Source of the DNA: JAFEDN01 sp963697455
Lineage (GTDB): Bacteria; Pseudomonadota; Gammaproteobacteria; Coxiellales; Coxiellaceae
Reading direction: 5' to 3'
DNA length: 64,000 bases
Assembly: GCA_963697455.1 (NCBI GenBank)
Contig: CAVOOI010000007.1
Location: 248,001 to 312,000 of the forward strand
Part shown: piece after piece, positions 1 to 7,720 of the stretch
Numbering within the stretch: the stretch's first letter is position 1
How the letters are laid out: each line of letters starts with the position of its first letter
Made by a program: the position numbers and the translations under genes
The notes under the pieces: model-generated
Told to the model about the DNA's origin: nothing
Databases searched by the model: none
What the model saw: only the letters and a program-made list of their open reading frames with translations

Positions 1-344
1 TAATGAGTACGATAAGCATATTCAATATTGGGGTCGCTGCTTTTGCTGAATTGCAATTCCTGTCTATTTGTTCGTGTTCGTGCCAGATAAGCGGTTTGGC
101 TGGGTTTCAGTCCTTGCTGGGTTGCCCAACGGCGAAAGCAACTCATCGCATAGCTGATTTTGCCCAAATTACCTTGAATCACTTTTTCCAGATAGGGGAT
201 TTTGCCTTTTCGCCATTCCTGCACATGAACCGGCTGAAGTAATCCAATGCCGGTAAGGATATCAATGGCGGATACATAATGTTGACGAGACAGGGTTTGT
301 TCCGCTGCCTGAAAAACTTTGGATTGTAATTGTTGCCGATTCAT
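1..344 (-). CDS. Conserved protein of unknown function, 3' end cut by window edge
   Basis: Reading leftward from an ATG at 344, the frame is open to the window edge (about 114 codons). The translation includes the stretches YVSAIDILTGIGLL, VHVQEWRKGKIPYLE and IQGNLGKISYAM. I recognise this pattern from a widespread family of uncharacterised bacterial proteins, but know no function for it. A weak GGAGA lies about 13 nt before the ATG. It is the last visible gene of a leftward group that contains ardA, ssb and radC. The family identification is from memory of the pattern; the open frame is seen directly. Confidence 0.7.
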   Translation of the reverse strand, partial: MNRQQLQSKVFQAAEQTLSRQHYVSAIDILTGIGLLQPVHVQEWRKGKIPYLEKVIQGNLGKISYAMSCFRRWATQQGLKPSQTAYLARTRTNRQELQFSKSSDPNIEYAYRTH

Positions 345-506
345 GAGGCGAGTATCTCCAGATTCATATTCTTCGTTAAAAAAGGATAAAATCTCAAAAA
401 ATTATCGTACAACTGATTAACATGGGTTGCAATATGGAATTGAATTGTTGATTATTATTGCTACATAAAAAAACTCTTCTCTTGAAAAGCCTGGATGAGA
501 TTAAAA

Positions 507-542
507 AATACCTCTATTATCTATACAGATAAAAGAGGTATT
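507..542 (-). terminator. Hairpin just downstream of ardA
   Basis: The arms at 507-520 and 529-542 pair over 14 positions with one mismatch around an 8-nt loop. The hairpin starts 10 nt beyond the ardA stop. It is probably the ardA terminator; the flanking sequence is A/T-rich but has no long perfect T tract. Confidence 0.5.
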
Positions 543-551
543 GATTGTTAC

Positions 552-1076
552 TTAATATTGATGAAAAACAGCGACCCGATGATCAATTTCTAAACTCGTA
601 TAATCCGAGAGAAACCAATCTTGAGCCACCAGTTGATAATCAATATAATTTTGCAAGTAATCTGGAATCGAATAAGTTTCTTCCATTGTTTCCCTTGCAA
701 AATCTTCTTCAGTGTCATAAATGCCACAATAATGGTCTTCCATCCATTTTTTTGAGGTTTCCATATCATAGTTTAAATATTTAAGTGCGGCTGCGCCGAC
801 TTCGTCATGTTCTCTGATGAAAGCAGCGATTTCAGCGACAAAGTCGATGTTTGCATACTCGTCGATATCACAACCATAAAAACCCTCGAAATCATGGATT
901 GCCCATTCTTCGGCGTGGGGAACCGGACTCTCGGCCAACATTTGACGAATTTCCTCGACAATGCAGTCGGTATCCTGATTGGCATTGATCCAAGCGCCGT
1001 GTAACTTTCCCTCATTATAGGCGGCTAAGCAAGCCACATAAATTTTGGGATTTGAATTTTCTTTCACTGACATCAT
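552..1076 (-). CDS. ardA: ArdA-type antirestriction protein
   Basis: This is a 174-residue, very acidic protein. ArdA proteins mimic the shape and charge of B-form DNA and block type I restriction enzymes, protecting incoming conjugative DNA. The typical ArdA features are visible: an N-terminal IYVACLAAYNEGKLHGAWI segment, then EEWAIHDFEGFYG, and a long D/E-rich C-terminal half with DYLQNYIDYQ. The length fits the family (about 165-180). A TAAGGAGAAAATG ribosome site supports the start at 1076. It sits between a small unknown gene and the conserved gene at the left edge, all leftward, and is preceded by a short hairpin at 1120-1143. No sign of damage. Confidence 0.93.
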   Translation of the reverse strand: MMSVKENSNPKIYVACLAAYNEGKLHGAWINANQDTDCIVEEIRQMLAESPVPHAEEWAIHDFEGFYGCDIDEYANIDFVAEIAAFIREHDEVGAAALKYLNYDMETSKKWMEDHYCGIYDTEEDFARETMEETYSIPDYLQNYIDYQLVAQDWFLSDYTSLEIDHRVAVFHQY

Positions 1077-1119
1077 TTTCTCCTTAAAATATCCAATGAA
1101 AGAAAATAATGAGTATCCC

Positions 1120-1143
1120 GAAGGAGCGGATTATTTCTCCTTC
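1120..1143 (-). promoter_or_regulatory. Leader hairpin ahead of ardA
   Basis: GAAGGAG at 1120-1126 pairs perfectly with CTCCTTC at 1137-1143. It ends 43 nt before the ardA ATG. Similar short hairpins precede the next three genes upstream at comparable distances. This one lies beyond the terminator of the previous gene, so it looks like a leader element. Function is inferred. Confidence 0.45.
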
Positions 1144-1187
1144 ATCAGATGAATGATTAATTTAAATCTACAATCATAAAAAACAAA

Positions 1188-1216
1188 GGAAGTTCTACAT
1201 AGACTGTAAAACTTCC
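1188..1216 (-). terminator. Rho-independent terminator of the small unknown gene
   Basis: Read leftward, two 12-nt arms (one G-U pair) close a 5-nt loop and are followed by CCTTTGTTTTTT. It starts about 19 nt beyond the stop at 1235. Stem plus T tract is a good intrinsic terminator for leftward transcription. Confidence 0.65.
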
Positions 1217-1234
1217 CTCATTTATCCTCTCCAT

Positions 1235-1597
1235 TTAACGTAGAGGATGGAGACCGGTACTATCTTGCCGCCAGGCCGTAATCTCTCTCAATTCTCCCTT
1301 TAACATCACAATGTCTTGGGGAGAGGCAGAGTCGATTACCGGAAAACTGGTGGCAAAAGCACTAAAATCCGCAGCAAACCAAATCATGACGCCGCCCGTG
1401 ACCGGGTATTGACGATCCAGTTGCCGAATTTTTTCTTTCAGGTGCGGTAATATCTGGCAATCCAGCGTGATTTGGGTTGAAGGTTGATGGGGTGCAACCG
1501 GTACTACATTGATACGCAATTGCGCCACATCTTCATTCAATTCCAAATCTTCGACATAACCACAACCTTTTAAAGAAAAAGGGATTAGTTTTTTCAT
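1235..1597 (-). CDS. Small ICE maintenance-region protein, unknown function
   Basis: A 120-residue protein beginning MKKLIPFSLKGCGYVEDL. The order of short motifs (GxGY near the N-terminus, alternating hydrophobic strands, FAADF, a late VMLKGEL strand) loosely resembles the DUF3577/STY4534 group of ICE proteins and could be a small OB fold. That match is weak and inferred. Strong TAAGGAGAATTGCC ribosome site. It lies between ssb and ardA in the leftward leading-region-like block, with its own terminator at 1188-1216 and a hairpin at 1634-1675 in front. A role in DNA handling is plausible from context only. Confidence 0.65.
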   Translation of the reverse strand: MKKLIPFSLKGCGYVEDLELNEDVAQLRINVVPVAPHQPSTQITLDCQILPHLKEKIRQLDRQYPVTGGVMIWFAADFSAFATSFPVIDSASPQDIVMLKGELREITAWRQDSTGLHPLR

Positions 1598-1633
1598 GGC
1601 AATTCTCCTTATAAAAAAAATTCATAAAGAGAA

Positions 1634-1675
1634 AATCCGCCCTAGAAGGGGGGATTTCCCCTTCGTAGGTGGATT
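1634..1675 (-). promoter_or_regulatory. Hairpin between ssb and the 120-residue gene
   Basis: Arms 1634-1651 and 1658-1675 pair over 18 positions with an internal mismatched patch of about three bases and a 6-nt loop. It could terminate ssb (58 nt beyond its stop) or act as a leader for the next gene (37 nt before its ATG). Confidence 0.45.
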
Positions 1676-1732
1676 AAAAAGACTAATACTGTTTAGAAAT
1701 ATAAAAGAGACTTGAAAAATAAAAAATATTTT

Positions 1733-2136
1733 TCAGAGCATCATTTCATATTCCATCTCAGCATCCTGTTGAGCCGATGCGCTGGGCGCTTCTTCTTTGG
1801 GCGTAGGTTTTTTGCCCAAAAATTTAACGTCGCTGGCATAGATACCGGCTGCATGACGGGTTTGCCCCGTTTTCTCGTCTTTCCATGTAGAATAGCGAAT
1901 CTCGCCAATCACTGCTAATAGCGCGCCTTTTTGTAAATGCGTAGCCAGGGCAGTTCCTTGACCTTTGTTCGCATATACGGTATGCCATTGGGTCTTCTGT
2001 TGCTGATGACCTTCTGCATCCGTATATTTGAGGGTGGTGGCTAACGAAAACCGGACAAAGGTGTCGTTGTTCTTTTTTTCAGAACTGTCGGCGCATTACC
2101 CGTGTAGCCAATTAAAGTGACTTTATTTAAGCACAT
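1733..2136 (-). pseudogene. ssb: Single-stranded DNA-binding protein, one frameshift
   Basis: Translation from ATG 2136 gives MCLNKVTLIGYTGNAPTV, the classic SSB start. The second frame continues NNDTFVRFSLATTLKYT, KTQWHTVYANKGQG, GALLAVIGEIRYSTWKDE and ends in an acidic tail EMEYEMML. The two halves are in different frames and switch around 2073-2087, next to a 7-A run. Adding one base restores a 134-residue protein. SSB coats single strands after conjugative entry. AGGAGA lies 6 nt before the start. Either a recent one-base loss or an assembly error; the rest of the gene is well preserved. Confidence 0.85.
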
Positions 2137-2187
2137 ACATTTTCTCCTGGTTTAAAGTTAAAAAACCCCAACGAGGAAAACACCACC

Positions 2188-2221
2188 CCCGATAGGGGAA
2201 AAAATGTTTTCCCCTATCGGG
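2188..2221 (-). promoter_or_regulatory. Perfect 15-bp hairpin ahead of ssb
   Basis: Arms 2188-2202 and 2207-2221 are perfect complements around an AATG loop. It ends 52 nt before the ssb ATG and directly abuts the stop of the small broken frame at 2222. It contains the GATAGGGGAAAA core shared with the radC hairpin. It could be a terminator or a leader element. Confidence 0.6.
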
Positions 2222-2436
2222 CTAGACAAAATCATCACCGCGGTTAATCGCAATGAATCTTTCATAGACATCGAAAACGATGCCTAGAACGTTGCTCTTC
2301 GTGAAAAGAGGATCAGTGATTTCACAGCGCCCATACTGATCTCAATAGATTGAACAATGGCTGAAAAAAATTTATCAACACAGAGTGAATGATTCATTTT
2401 TTTAGCAAAGACAATCTTTTTTGCAATTTCTGTCAT
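2222..2436 (-). pseudogene. Possible small gene after radC, frameshifted
   Basis: An ATG at 2436, 6 nt beyond the radC stop, opens MTEIAKKIVFAKKMNHSL and runs about 50 codons in one frame. A second frame reads YGRCEITDPLF and ends IAINRGDDFV at the stop next to the 2188-2221 hairpin. Joining them near 2330 gives roughly 72 residues. No family recognised. The start vaguely recalls HU-like proteins, but I would not call it that. There is no good ribosome site, so it may be translated by coupling from radC or not at all. Confidence 0.3.
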
Positions 2437-2442
2437 TGTTGG

Positions 2443-2961
2443 TTACAACAGCCCAGAATCTGCAAAACTTGTGGTTTGAGTACCGCCGACCACGATATGA
2501 TCAAGCACCTCGATTTCAAACATTTTGAATGATTCCTTTAACAGCCTGGTGATTTCAATATCAGCCTGGCTGGGTTCAGGAACGCCGGAGGGATGATTGT
2601 GCGCCAGAATGACGCGAGTGGCGTTTAATTCCAAAGCCCGTTTGACGACGTCACGGGGCCAAACGGAAGCGGTATTAATCGTTCCTCGAAACATAGGCTC
2701 AAAAGCAATCATCCGATGCTTGATATCCAAAAAAGCCACCGCAAAGACTTCATAATCGTAACCCGTCAATTGCGTTACAAAAAAGTCTTTGGCATCTTCA
2801 CTATTCGCAATGAATTTTATTCGTCGGAAGCGTTGGCTCAAAAGAGCTTTGGCTGCCTCGATAATTTCTGTTGCTGACAGTGAGGTGCGTGCAGGGCGAT
2901 ACAATTCATTACCCTCGGCAATAAAGGCGTCGGGCAATAAATCCATCTGTAGATTATTCAT
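2443..2961 (-). CDS. radC: RadC/JAB-domain protein
   Basis: A 172-residue protein of the RadC family with a JAMM/MPN+ metal-binding domain. The signature AHNHPSGVPEPSQAD (about residues 119-133) supplies the two histidines and the aspartate, and the upstream glutamate region is present. It is short, like RadC copies on mobile elements, and lacks the N-terminal helix-hairpin-helix of chromosomal RadC. RadC proteins are common in ICE and phage maintenance regions; their activity is not settled. Start supported by TAAGGAGAAACTACG before ATG 2961. It is the first gene of the leftward block and begins next to the structured non-coding region at 3062-3428. Confidence 0.9.
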   Translation of the reverse strand: MNNLQMDLLPDAFIAEGNELYRPARTSLSATEIIEAAKALLSQRFRRIKFIANSEDAKDFFVTQLTGYDYEVFAVAFLDIKHRMIAFEPMFRGTINTASVWPRDVVKRALELNATRVILAHNHPSGVPEPSQADIEITRLLKESFKMFEIEVLDHIVVGGTQTTSFADSGLL

Positions 2962-3003
2962 CGTAGTTTCTCCTTATCAAAAAATAGACAAAGAAAAACC
3001 ACG

Positions 3004-3037
3004 CCCCGATGGGAAAACGTATTTTTCCCCATCTGGG
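3004..3037 (-). promoter_or_regulatory. Leader hairpin ahead of radC
   Basis: CCCCGATGGGAAAA (3004-3017) pairs with 3022-3037 with one mismatch and a one-base bulge. It ends about 43 nt before the radC ATG. No gene lies upstream on this strand for at least 700 nt, so it is not an obvious terminator. The core is close to the ssb hairpin. Confidence 0.5.
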
Positions 3038-3061
3038 TTGAATGAATAAAACATTAAGAAT

Positions 3062-3428
3062 TGACTGGCCAATTACCGCATAGATGTTATGCGATCTATT
3101 GATCAGTCATATCAAAATGTGTTCATTCCGTTCAATAAAACCTTGAAAAGCGGATTAGGCCATTGGTGATTAAACGGAATGCTGTGGTTGATCAGGCTGT
3201 TCTGGTTGAGTGATAAAACCCAGTTCAGAAAGCCCGAACACGAAGTAAAAGAGAATATTTCGCCTTTACCTGTGCAAAAGATATCAATAACGAAAGCTAT
3301 TGATAAAAATATTCACAAAACTTGTGAATATAACGCGAACAATCCGAAGATTGCGACCAGCGGCTCTCATCGCGCCATCATGCTGATCTGATTCTGCGGT
3401 TTAAAAAGTCGTGCAGAATATCGACTTT
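3062..3428. other. Non-coding cluster of inverted repeats, candidate oriT or single-strand origin
   Basis: No convincing gene occupies 2962-3600. The stretch holds six inverted repeats: TGACTG/CAGTCA (3062-3067, 3104-3109) enclosing CGCATA/TATGCG (3077-3082, 3088-3093); CATTCCGTT/AACGGAATG (3124-3132, 3173-3181); TATCAATA/TATTGATA (3282-3289, 3298-3305); ATATTCACAA/TTGTGAATAT (3309-3318, 3322-3331); CAATC/GATTG (3340-3344, 3349-3353); AAAGTCG/CGACTTT (3405-3411, 3422-3428). The radC-ssb-ardA genes point away from it, as leading-region genes do from an oriT. The origin role is inference. Confidence 0.4.
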
Positions 3429-3439
3429 AAGGCTCTTAT

Positions 3440-3807
3440 GATACCTGAAATTAAAAATAAAATCAAGAAAAATTTGACAGAAAAAAACAAACTGGAGGCT
3501 CTAAAATAAAGAATCCCAGCGTTTTCCGCATCATTATTACTTAAAAATAATCAGGATAAGAGCGCGCTGTATCAGGGCAATCGGGCCAAAGTTTCACCAT
3601 TTTGGATCGAATCACTGAGCCAATTCGGTATGGGCCTAACCAGCCATCAAATGCTTATTTTGTTGAACGAGGTGATGCTTTCTATGACAGTGGTCCGTTA
3701 TTTTGTGATTTTGATTTTGATTTTGACGTTAGTCCTATTATACAATCGGGTCGTCAAGCGATAGGATGCGATGGTCTATGGAAAATTTCAGTAAAAAAAT
3801 AACTTCT
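3440..3807. other. Stretch without a recognised gene
   Basis: A rightward frame of 66 codons (3602-3802) contains a GATTTT hexamer repeated three times, coding for FDFDFDFD, and ends GLWKISVKK. It is in the same frame as the downstream reverse transcriptase but separated by TAA at 3800. Nothing identifies it as a real gene; it may be a decayed upstream partner. Confidence 0.3.
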
Positions 3808-3821
3808 CCCCCCCCCCCCCC
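3808..3821 (+). repeat. 14-base poly-C tract
   Basis: Fourteen consecutive C bases at the 5' edge of the reverse-transcriptase frame. An upstream frame starting at ATG 3766 (MRWSMENFSKKITS) enters the tract one base out of register with the RT. A tract one base shorter would join them. Such tracts are typical phase-variation sites and also typical sequencing-error sites. Confidence 0.85.
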
Positions 3822-4873
3822 GATGGCTATCAGCACGCCTGCAAGTTTCCGCCGATGCTTGGCTGAAGAAGTATCGACCAAAGCATCGCTGCGCTACGGA
3901 ACGCAGTTCCTGGTGGGATTTTGTTTATCGCTGGCCGCGCGAAATTCAATCCTGGCTCGATGATTTTATCGCCGGAACCTATCGCTTTTCTCCCCGTATT
4001 CGTTATCACTTCCAGGATGAAACACCAGACGTCTGGGAGTACCGTGACCGGTTGATACTCACCTTGTTGTTTCAGCAAATTAAATCCACTTTTAGTCATC
4101 TGATCTCCAAACGCTGCCTGCATGTCCAAGGCCCTAATGGGGTTAAAACTGCTTTGACCTGGTTACACAATGTGATGAACGCGAAAAACTATCGTTATGT
4201 CATTCGCGCCGACATAAAATCTTACTACGCTTCCATTGATCATCGTATTCTTTTACAACAGACTCAACAGTCTTTTCAAGACCCTCGGGTGCAACATTAT
4301 CTGGAGGCCATTATCACCGCCCCCATCGACGACCGCGCACGATTACTGACGCCAACCAGCGGTATTCCTCGCAGAAGTCCGCTGTCCCCGTTTTTTGGCG
4401 CGCTTTATCTCTCCCCATTAGACCAAGCCTTCGAAAATCAATCTAATGTTTTTTATTTGAGATTTATGGATGATATTGTAATTCTCGCTCAAACCAAAAG
4501 TCAGTTTGTTGCCGCACGAAAAAAATTATTTCGTATCTTGCGGCAGCTCAAACTAAAACTCTCCGACCCCAAAACCAGAATGGGTAAACTCCACGACGGC
4601 TTCCATTTTTTGGGGGTACAATTTCAGTTTCAGGTTCAACCGGCGGCGTCACAAAACCCGTCGGTCAAAACCCCAGTTATGTCAGCGGCGATCCATGCCC
4701 GATCCTGCCGACGCGCCCTGGAGCGAATACGCGCCATGAAAGAGAGTGCTGTCAATCCAGCCGAAATCAAGCGCTATTTGCACCTGTTGGGCGGGCTGGT
4801 GGGCGCGCACATTAAATCCAATTACCGCGGCCAGTCTCATCCTGGCTTGGAGATCGTACGCCAAACTGGTTGA
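3822..4873 (+). pseudogene. Group II-intron-like reverse transcriptase, N-terminus out of frame
   Basis: The frame from 3822 reads DAWLKKYRPKHR, then SWLDDFIAGTYRFSPRIRY, and continues through RT motifs: VIRADIKSYYASIDH (motif with the first catalytic Asp), SGIPRRSPLSPFFGALYL (the SP-type palm motif) and FYLRFMDDIVIL (FMDD, catalytic Asp pair), followed by FHFLGVQF. No in-frame start exists after the stop at 3800. The poly-C tract at 3808-3821 separates it from a plausible start at 3766. No maturase or HNH domain follows, and no group II intron RNA was recognised. The SP rather than SQ motif argues against a diversity-generating retroelement RT. The 3' end may also be shifted: another frame to about 4937 reads EPTWLWMAPIRG. 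It converges on the kinase gene. Confidence 0.75.
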
Positions 4874-4906
4874 ACCGACTTGGCTTTGGATGGCCCCGAT
4901 TCGAGG

Positions 4907-7210
4907 TCATCTTGACGACCCAAACACCTGGCTTTGACTCACGACGGACAATAATTGGGACTTCAGCAACTCCAACTGCTGCGTGCGCGTCTTCCACAAG
5001 GATTGGAGAGCTTTGAGGTCTGCGAGAGCACGCCAGAGCAGCGACCGATGCAACGGGCCGGCGAGCACACAAGCGCGAGGGGGTCCGCCGTAACTATATC
5101 TGCAAAAAGCAAAATTAAGTCCCAGCCCATCTTTAGAAGAGGGGGCAATAAACCATGAGCCCTTCACATATTTTGATTGCGTACTATCCCACACATCTAT
5201 TTCCCGTGTCCGCGATAACTTCGATTCCCATTCTTGTGGACACGGCTCAAATGGACGGTCGCCTCGGCAATACTCATTGACCACCTGGGCCGGTAACTTA
5301 TTTTGCGCGACACCCACTTTACACCACTGAGTTTCGGCTCGCTGGTCATAATTCCATTTTGCCGCATTATCCACATACACTTGCAACGCATCCGTCAACT
5401 CCTGGAGATTAAAATGTTTGCCATGCGCCGTGCCTTTGGTTTCTAACGCCTGCAACTGTTCGGCTTGCGCTTCTTTTGGCAGGTGCTTCTGAATCATCGT
5501 CCACATATGCCAATCCATCGCCCACAGCGCATATTGAAATGCTGTGATCTGCTTAAATTCCCGGCCCGATAAATCTTTCACCGGCCCGGCGTGCCATAAT
5601 AAATTCTTATCTTTTTGGATCAACGCTTCGGCTTTATCTTGTTCGCCTTCCGCCACGAACTGTAATAACTGACTCAGGGCTTTTTCATCCACCGGTTTGA
5701 TTAAAGGCTTCGGCGCGGGCGCAATCGTAAAACGACTCTGCGATAACACCGATGACGGTGGCGATACCGGCTCCGAGGTCACCGGTTTCTTGATATCTGG
5801 CTGCCGGACGGGTGGCGATGACGCCGGGTTTTCCGGCTTCGGCGCTGACGGGCTTTTTTTCAACTCCGCTTTTTGACGTTTGATTTCCCGTTCCCGCTCT
5901 ATCTCTGCCTTTAATCGCCCATGCTCTTCCGCCATTTTTTCCAATTCCACCCGCCGCCGTTCGTCTTCAGATTTTTCCAATTTTAATTTCATCACCTCCG
6001 CCAGCAACTTCTTCATTTCCCCGTCTTCCGCTCCCCCCAGTACTGCTGGTTTCGGCGAGCTGAACGGCTCTGGCGTGCCAGATGGCTTTTGATCTAATTC
6101 CGCTTGCAGCTTCGCCATATTCTCCAATGAATTCTGCCATTGCGCCTGGATAACCTGGGTATTTAATCCAGCGCCGGGCGCGGGAGATTTCCTGGGCACG
6201 GGCATCGCCTCTTCCGGCAATGCCGATGAATCGGCTAGCGTCGGAATCATCACGCTTTCGCTCGATCCTGAGGTAGACACACTACCACTTGCCGATGATG
6301 ATGAACTGGCGGGCGAGGTCGGCGCTAGCTTGCGTTCCGCCTGCCACAGGGTGTCCAGTCGTTTTGCCACCGCAGCCGCCGCCGGACGTTGCCCAGGCTC
6401 TTTATCCCAACAATCCAGGATAAGCGTTTTGAACTCTTCCGGTGTGCCTTCGGGAATGTTTTCCTGCTCGCCAGTCTTCACCCAGTCCATTGCAATCGCC
6501 GGCGTCGCTGCATCCGCAAAGGGGATTTGGCGGCTCACCAGTTCCCACAACACCATCCCTAAACTGTAAATATCCGAATAGGTCGTCGCTTTCGCCCCGC
6601 GCTTAAATAGTTCCGGTGCTGACCACAACGCCGTGCCTTTAAATCCTCCCGCCGTCGTACTCGCCGAACTGGTTTTTAATGTCGATAACCCAAAGTCCGC
6701 CAGTTTCGCCCGGAAATACAGGTCCAATAACACATTTAAACTTTTTAAATCCCGGTGCAGTCCGCCGCGTTCGTGTAAATGGTGCAGGCCAATGGTCATA
6801 TCTAAGCTAATCCGGTAACGCATCGTCCAGGTCAATTCCTGGCTGCTTTTCAGCAGGTGAAATAAGTCTCCGCCCGGCATATATTCCATCACCAGCGAGT
6901 AGTGCGGCTTTTCCAAAATCATGCCCCGCAATCGCACCAGATAATCCGATTGGGTACTGACAGTGGCCATGATCATCGCTTCTTTGCGAATCTCCTGCCG
7001 GGTACTCTCGCTAAAATCCTGAGCGGTATATTGTTTGATGGCGACCGGGTTAAATTTCCATTCCCCCTCAAACACTTTGCCGTAGCCGCCCTGTCCTAAC
7101 ACCCGGCCAAAGGTTAAATCTTCAAAACGGACGGTAAAGTCTAATGTCACTTGACCGCCAGTCAAGGCTTTGTCTTTTTTGGCATCGGCGGGGGAAGGTT
7201 GTTTACTCAT
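4907..7210 (-). CDS. Eukaryotic-like protein kinase with a Legionellales-type C-terminal domain, effector candidate
   Basis: 767 residues. Residues 30-290 form a tyrosine-kinase-like Ser/Thr kinase fold: glycine loop LGQGGYG (38-44), lysine in VAIK (K59), HRDLKSLN (152-159), DFG (172-174), SAPE (197-200) and the D213 helix. All catalytic residues are present. About 290-520 is low-complexity, rich in Ser, Pro and Glu, with a Lys/Glu coiled-coil segment. The last 240 residues contain DLSGREFKQITAFQYALW and VVNEYCRGDRPFEPCP, a domain I associate with Legionella and Rickettsiella effector-type ankyrin and kinase proteins. No signal peptide or membrane segment. It is probably delivered to a host cell, where it would phosphorylate host proteins; that is inference. 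AAGGAATCTATC precedes the ATG. Confidence 0.88.
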   Translation of the reverse strand: MSKQPSPADAKKDKALTGGQVTLDFTVRFEDLTFGRVLGQGGYGKVFEGEWKFNPVAIKQYTAQDFSESTRQEIRKEAMIMATVSTQSDYLVRLRGMILEKPHYSLVMEYMPGGDLFHLLKSSQELTWTMRYRISLDMTIGLHHLHERGGLHRDLKSLNVLLDLYFRAKLADFGLSTLKTSSASTTAGGFKGTALWSAPELFKRGAKATTYSDIYSLGMVLWELVSRQIPFADAATPAIAMDWVKTGEQENIPEGTPEEFKTLILDCWDKEPGQRPAAAAVAKRLDTLWQAERKLAPTSPASSSSSASGSVSTSGSSESVMIPTLADSSALPEEAMPVPRKSPAPGAGLNTQVIQAQWQNSLENMAKLQAELDQKPSGTPEPFSSPKPAVLGGAEDGEMKKLLAEVMKLKLEKSEDERRRVELEKMAEEHGRLKAEIEREREIKRQKAELKKSPSAPKPENPASSPPVRQPDIKKPVTSEPVSPPSSVLSQSRFTIAPAPKPLIKPVDEKALSQLLQFVAEGEQDKAEALIQKDKNLLWHAGPVKDLSGREFKQITAFQYALWAMDWHMWTMIQKHLPKEAQAEQLQALETKGTAHGKHFNLQELTDALQVYVDNAAKWNYDQRAETQWCKVGVAQNKLPAQVVNEYCRGDRPFEPCPQEWESKLSRTREIDVWDSTQSKYVKGSWFIAPSSKDGLGLNFAFCRYSYGGPPRACVLAGPLHRSLLWRALADLKALQSLWKTRTQQLELLKSQLLSVVSQSQVFGSSR

Positions 7211-7450
7211 GATAGATTCCTTGTATTTATTTTTCCTGACATTTATTAATCAACACGGGACAGGTTATTATAACGGCTTGTCGTCACGATGCCAATGGCA
7301 GCGACTCGGAGACAGTGCTCGATGGATTGTTGAGCAGCATCCACCCATATATTGTGATAGAAGCGACTTAACGTAAAAATGCTTTTTTGCAGGGTATGCT
7401 GTAAAATATAGGTATGATACGTTGAGTCATCATCAGGAAGGAAGAAAAGG

Positions 7451-7621
7451 ATGTTAATTTTAACCAGACGAATCGGCGAATCTATTATGATTGGACAAAA
7501 TGTCAAAATCACTGTGTTAAATATCAAAGGTAACCAGGTTCGCTTGGGTATTGATGCACCCAGAACTATTCCTGTACACCGTGAGGAAATTTATCAACGG
7601 ATTCAAGACAGTGAATCTTAG
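7451..7621 (+). CDS. csrA: CsrA-family RNA-binding regulator, ICE type
   Basis: A 56-residue frame reads MLILTRRIGESIMIG, VKITVLNIKGNQVRLGI and VHREEIYQRIQ, which is canonical CsrA. The RNA-contact residues L4, R6 and R44 and the KGNQVRLG strand are intact. CsrA dimers bind GGA motifs in mRNA leaders and block or alter translation. GGAAGGAAGAAAAGG provides the ribosome site. It lies divergent from the kinase. Legionella ICEs are known to carry extra CsrA paralogues (LvrC, CsrT) that control ICE genes, and this copy is likely of that kind. Inference: it regulates transfer or cargo genes here. It is too short for many gene-finding cut-offs. Confidence 0.95.
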   Translation: MLILTRRIGESIMIGQNVKITVLNIKGNQVRLGIDAPRTIPVHREEIYQRIQDSES

Positions 7622-7720
7622 TTAGCGGCATTCACCGGACATAAATGGTGATGACATCACCGTTTTGGTTTTTGTTATCCTGAAATGAAAAATGGGCGAC
7701 CGACAGGTTGTTCATATTAC

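Noticed and set aside
2222..2436. HU-type DNA-binding protein after radC
   Set aside because: The resemblance is limited to a few residues, and the frame is broken without the conserved HU arm sequence.
3822..4873. Diversity-generating retroelement
   Set aside because: The RT has the SP-type palm motif rather than the SQ type of DGR enzymes, and I saw no template/variable repeat pair or C-type-lectin target nearby.
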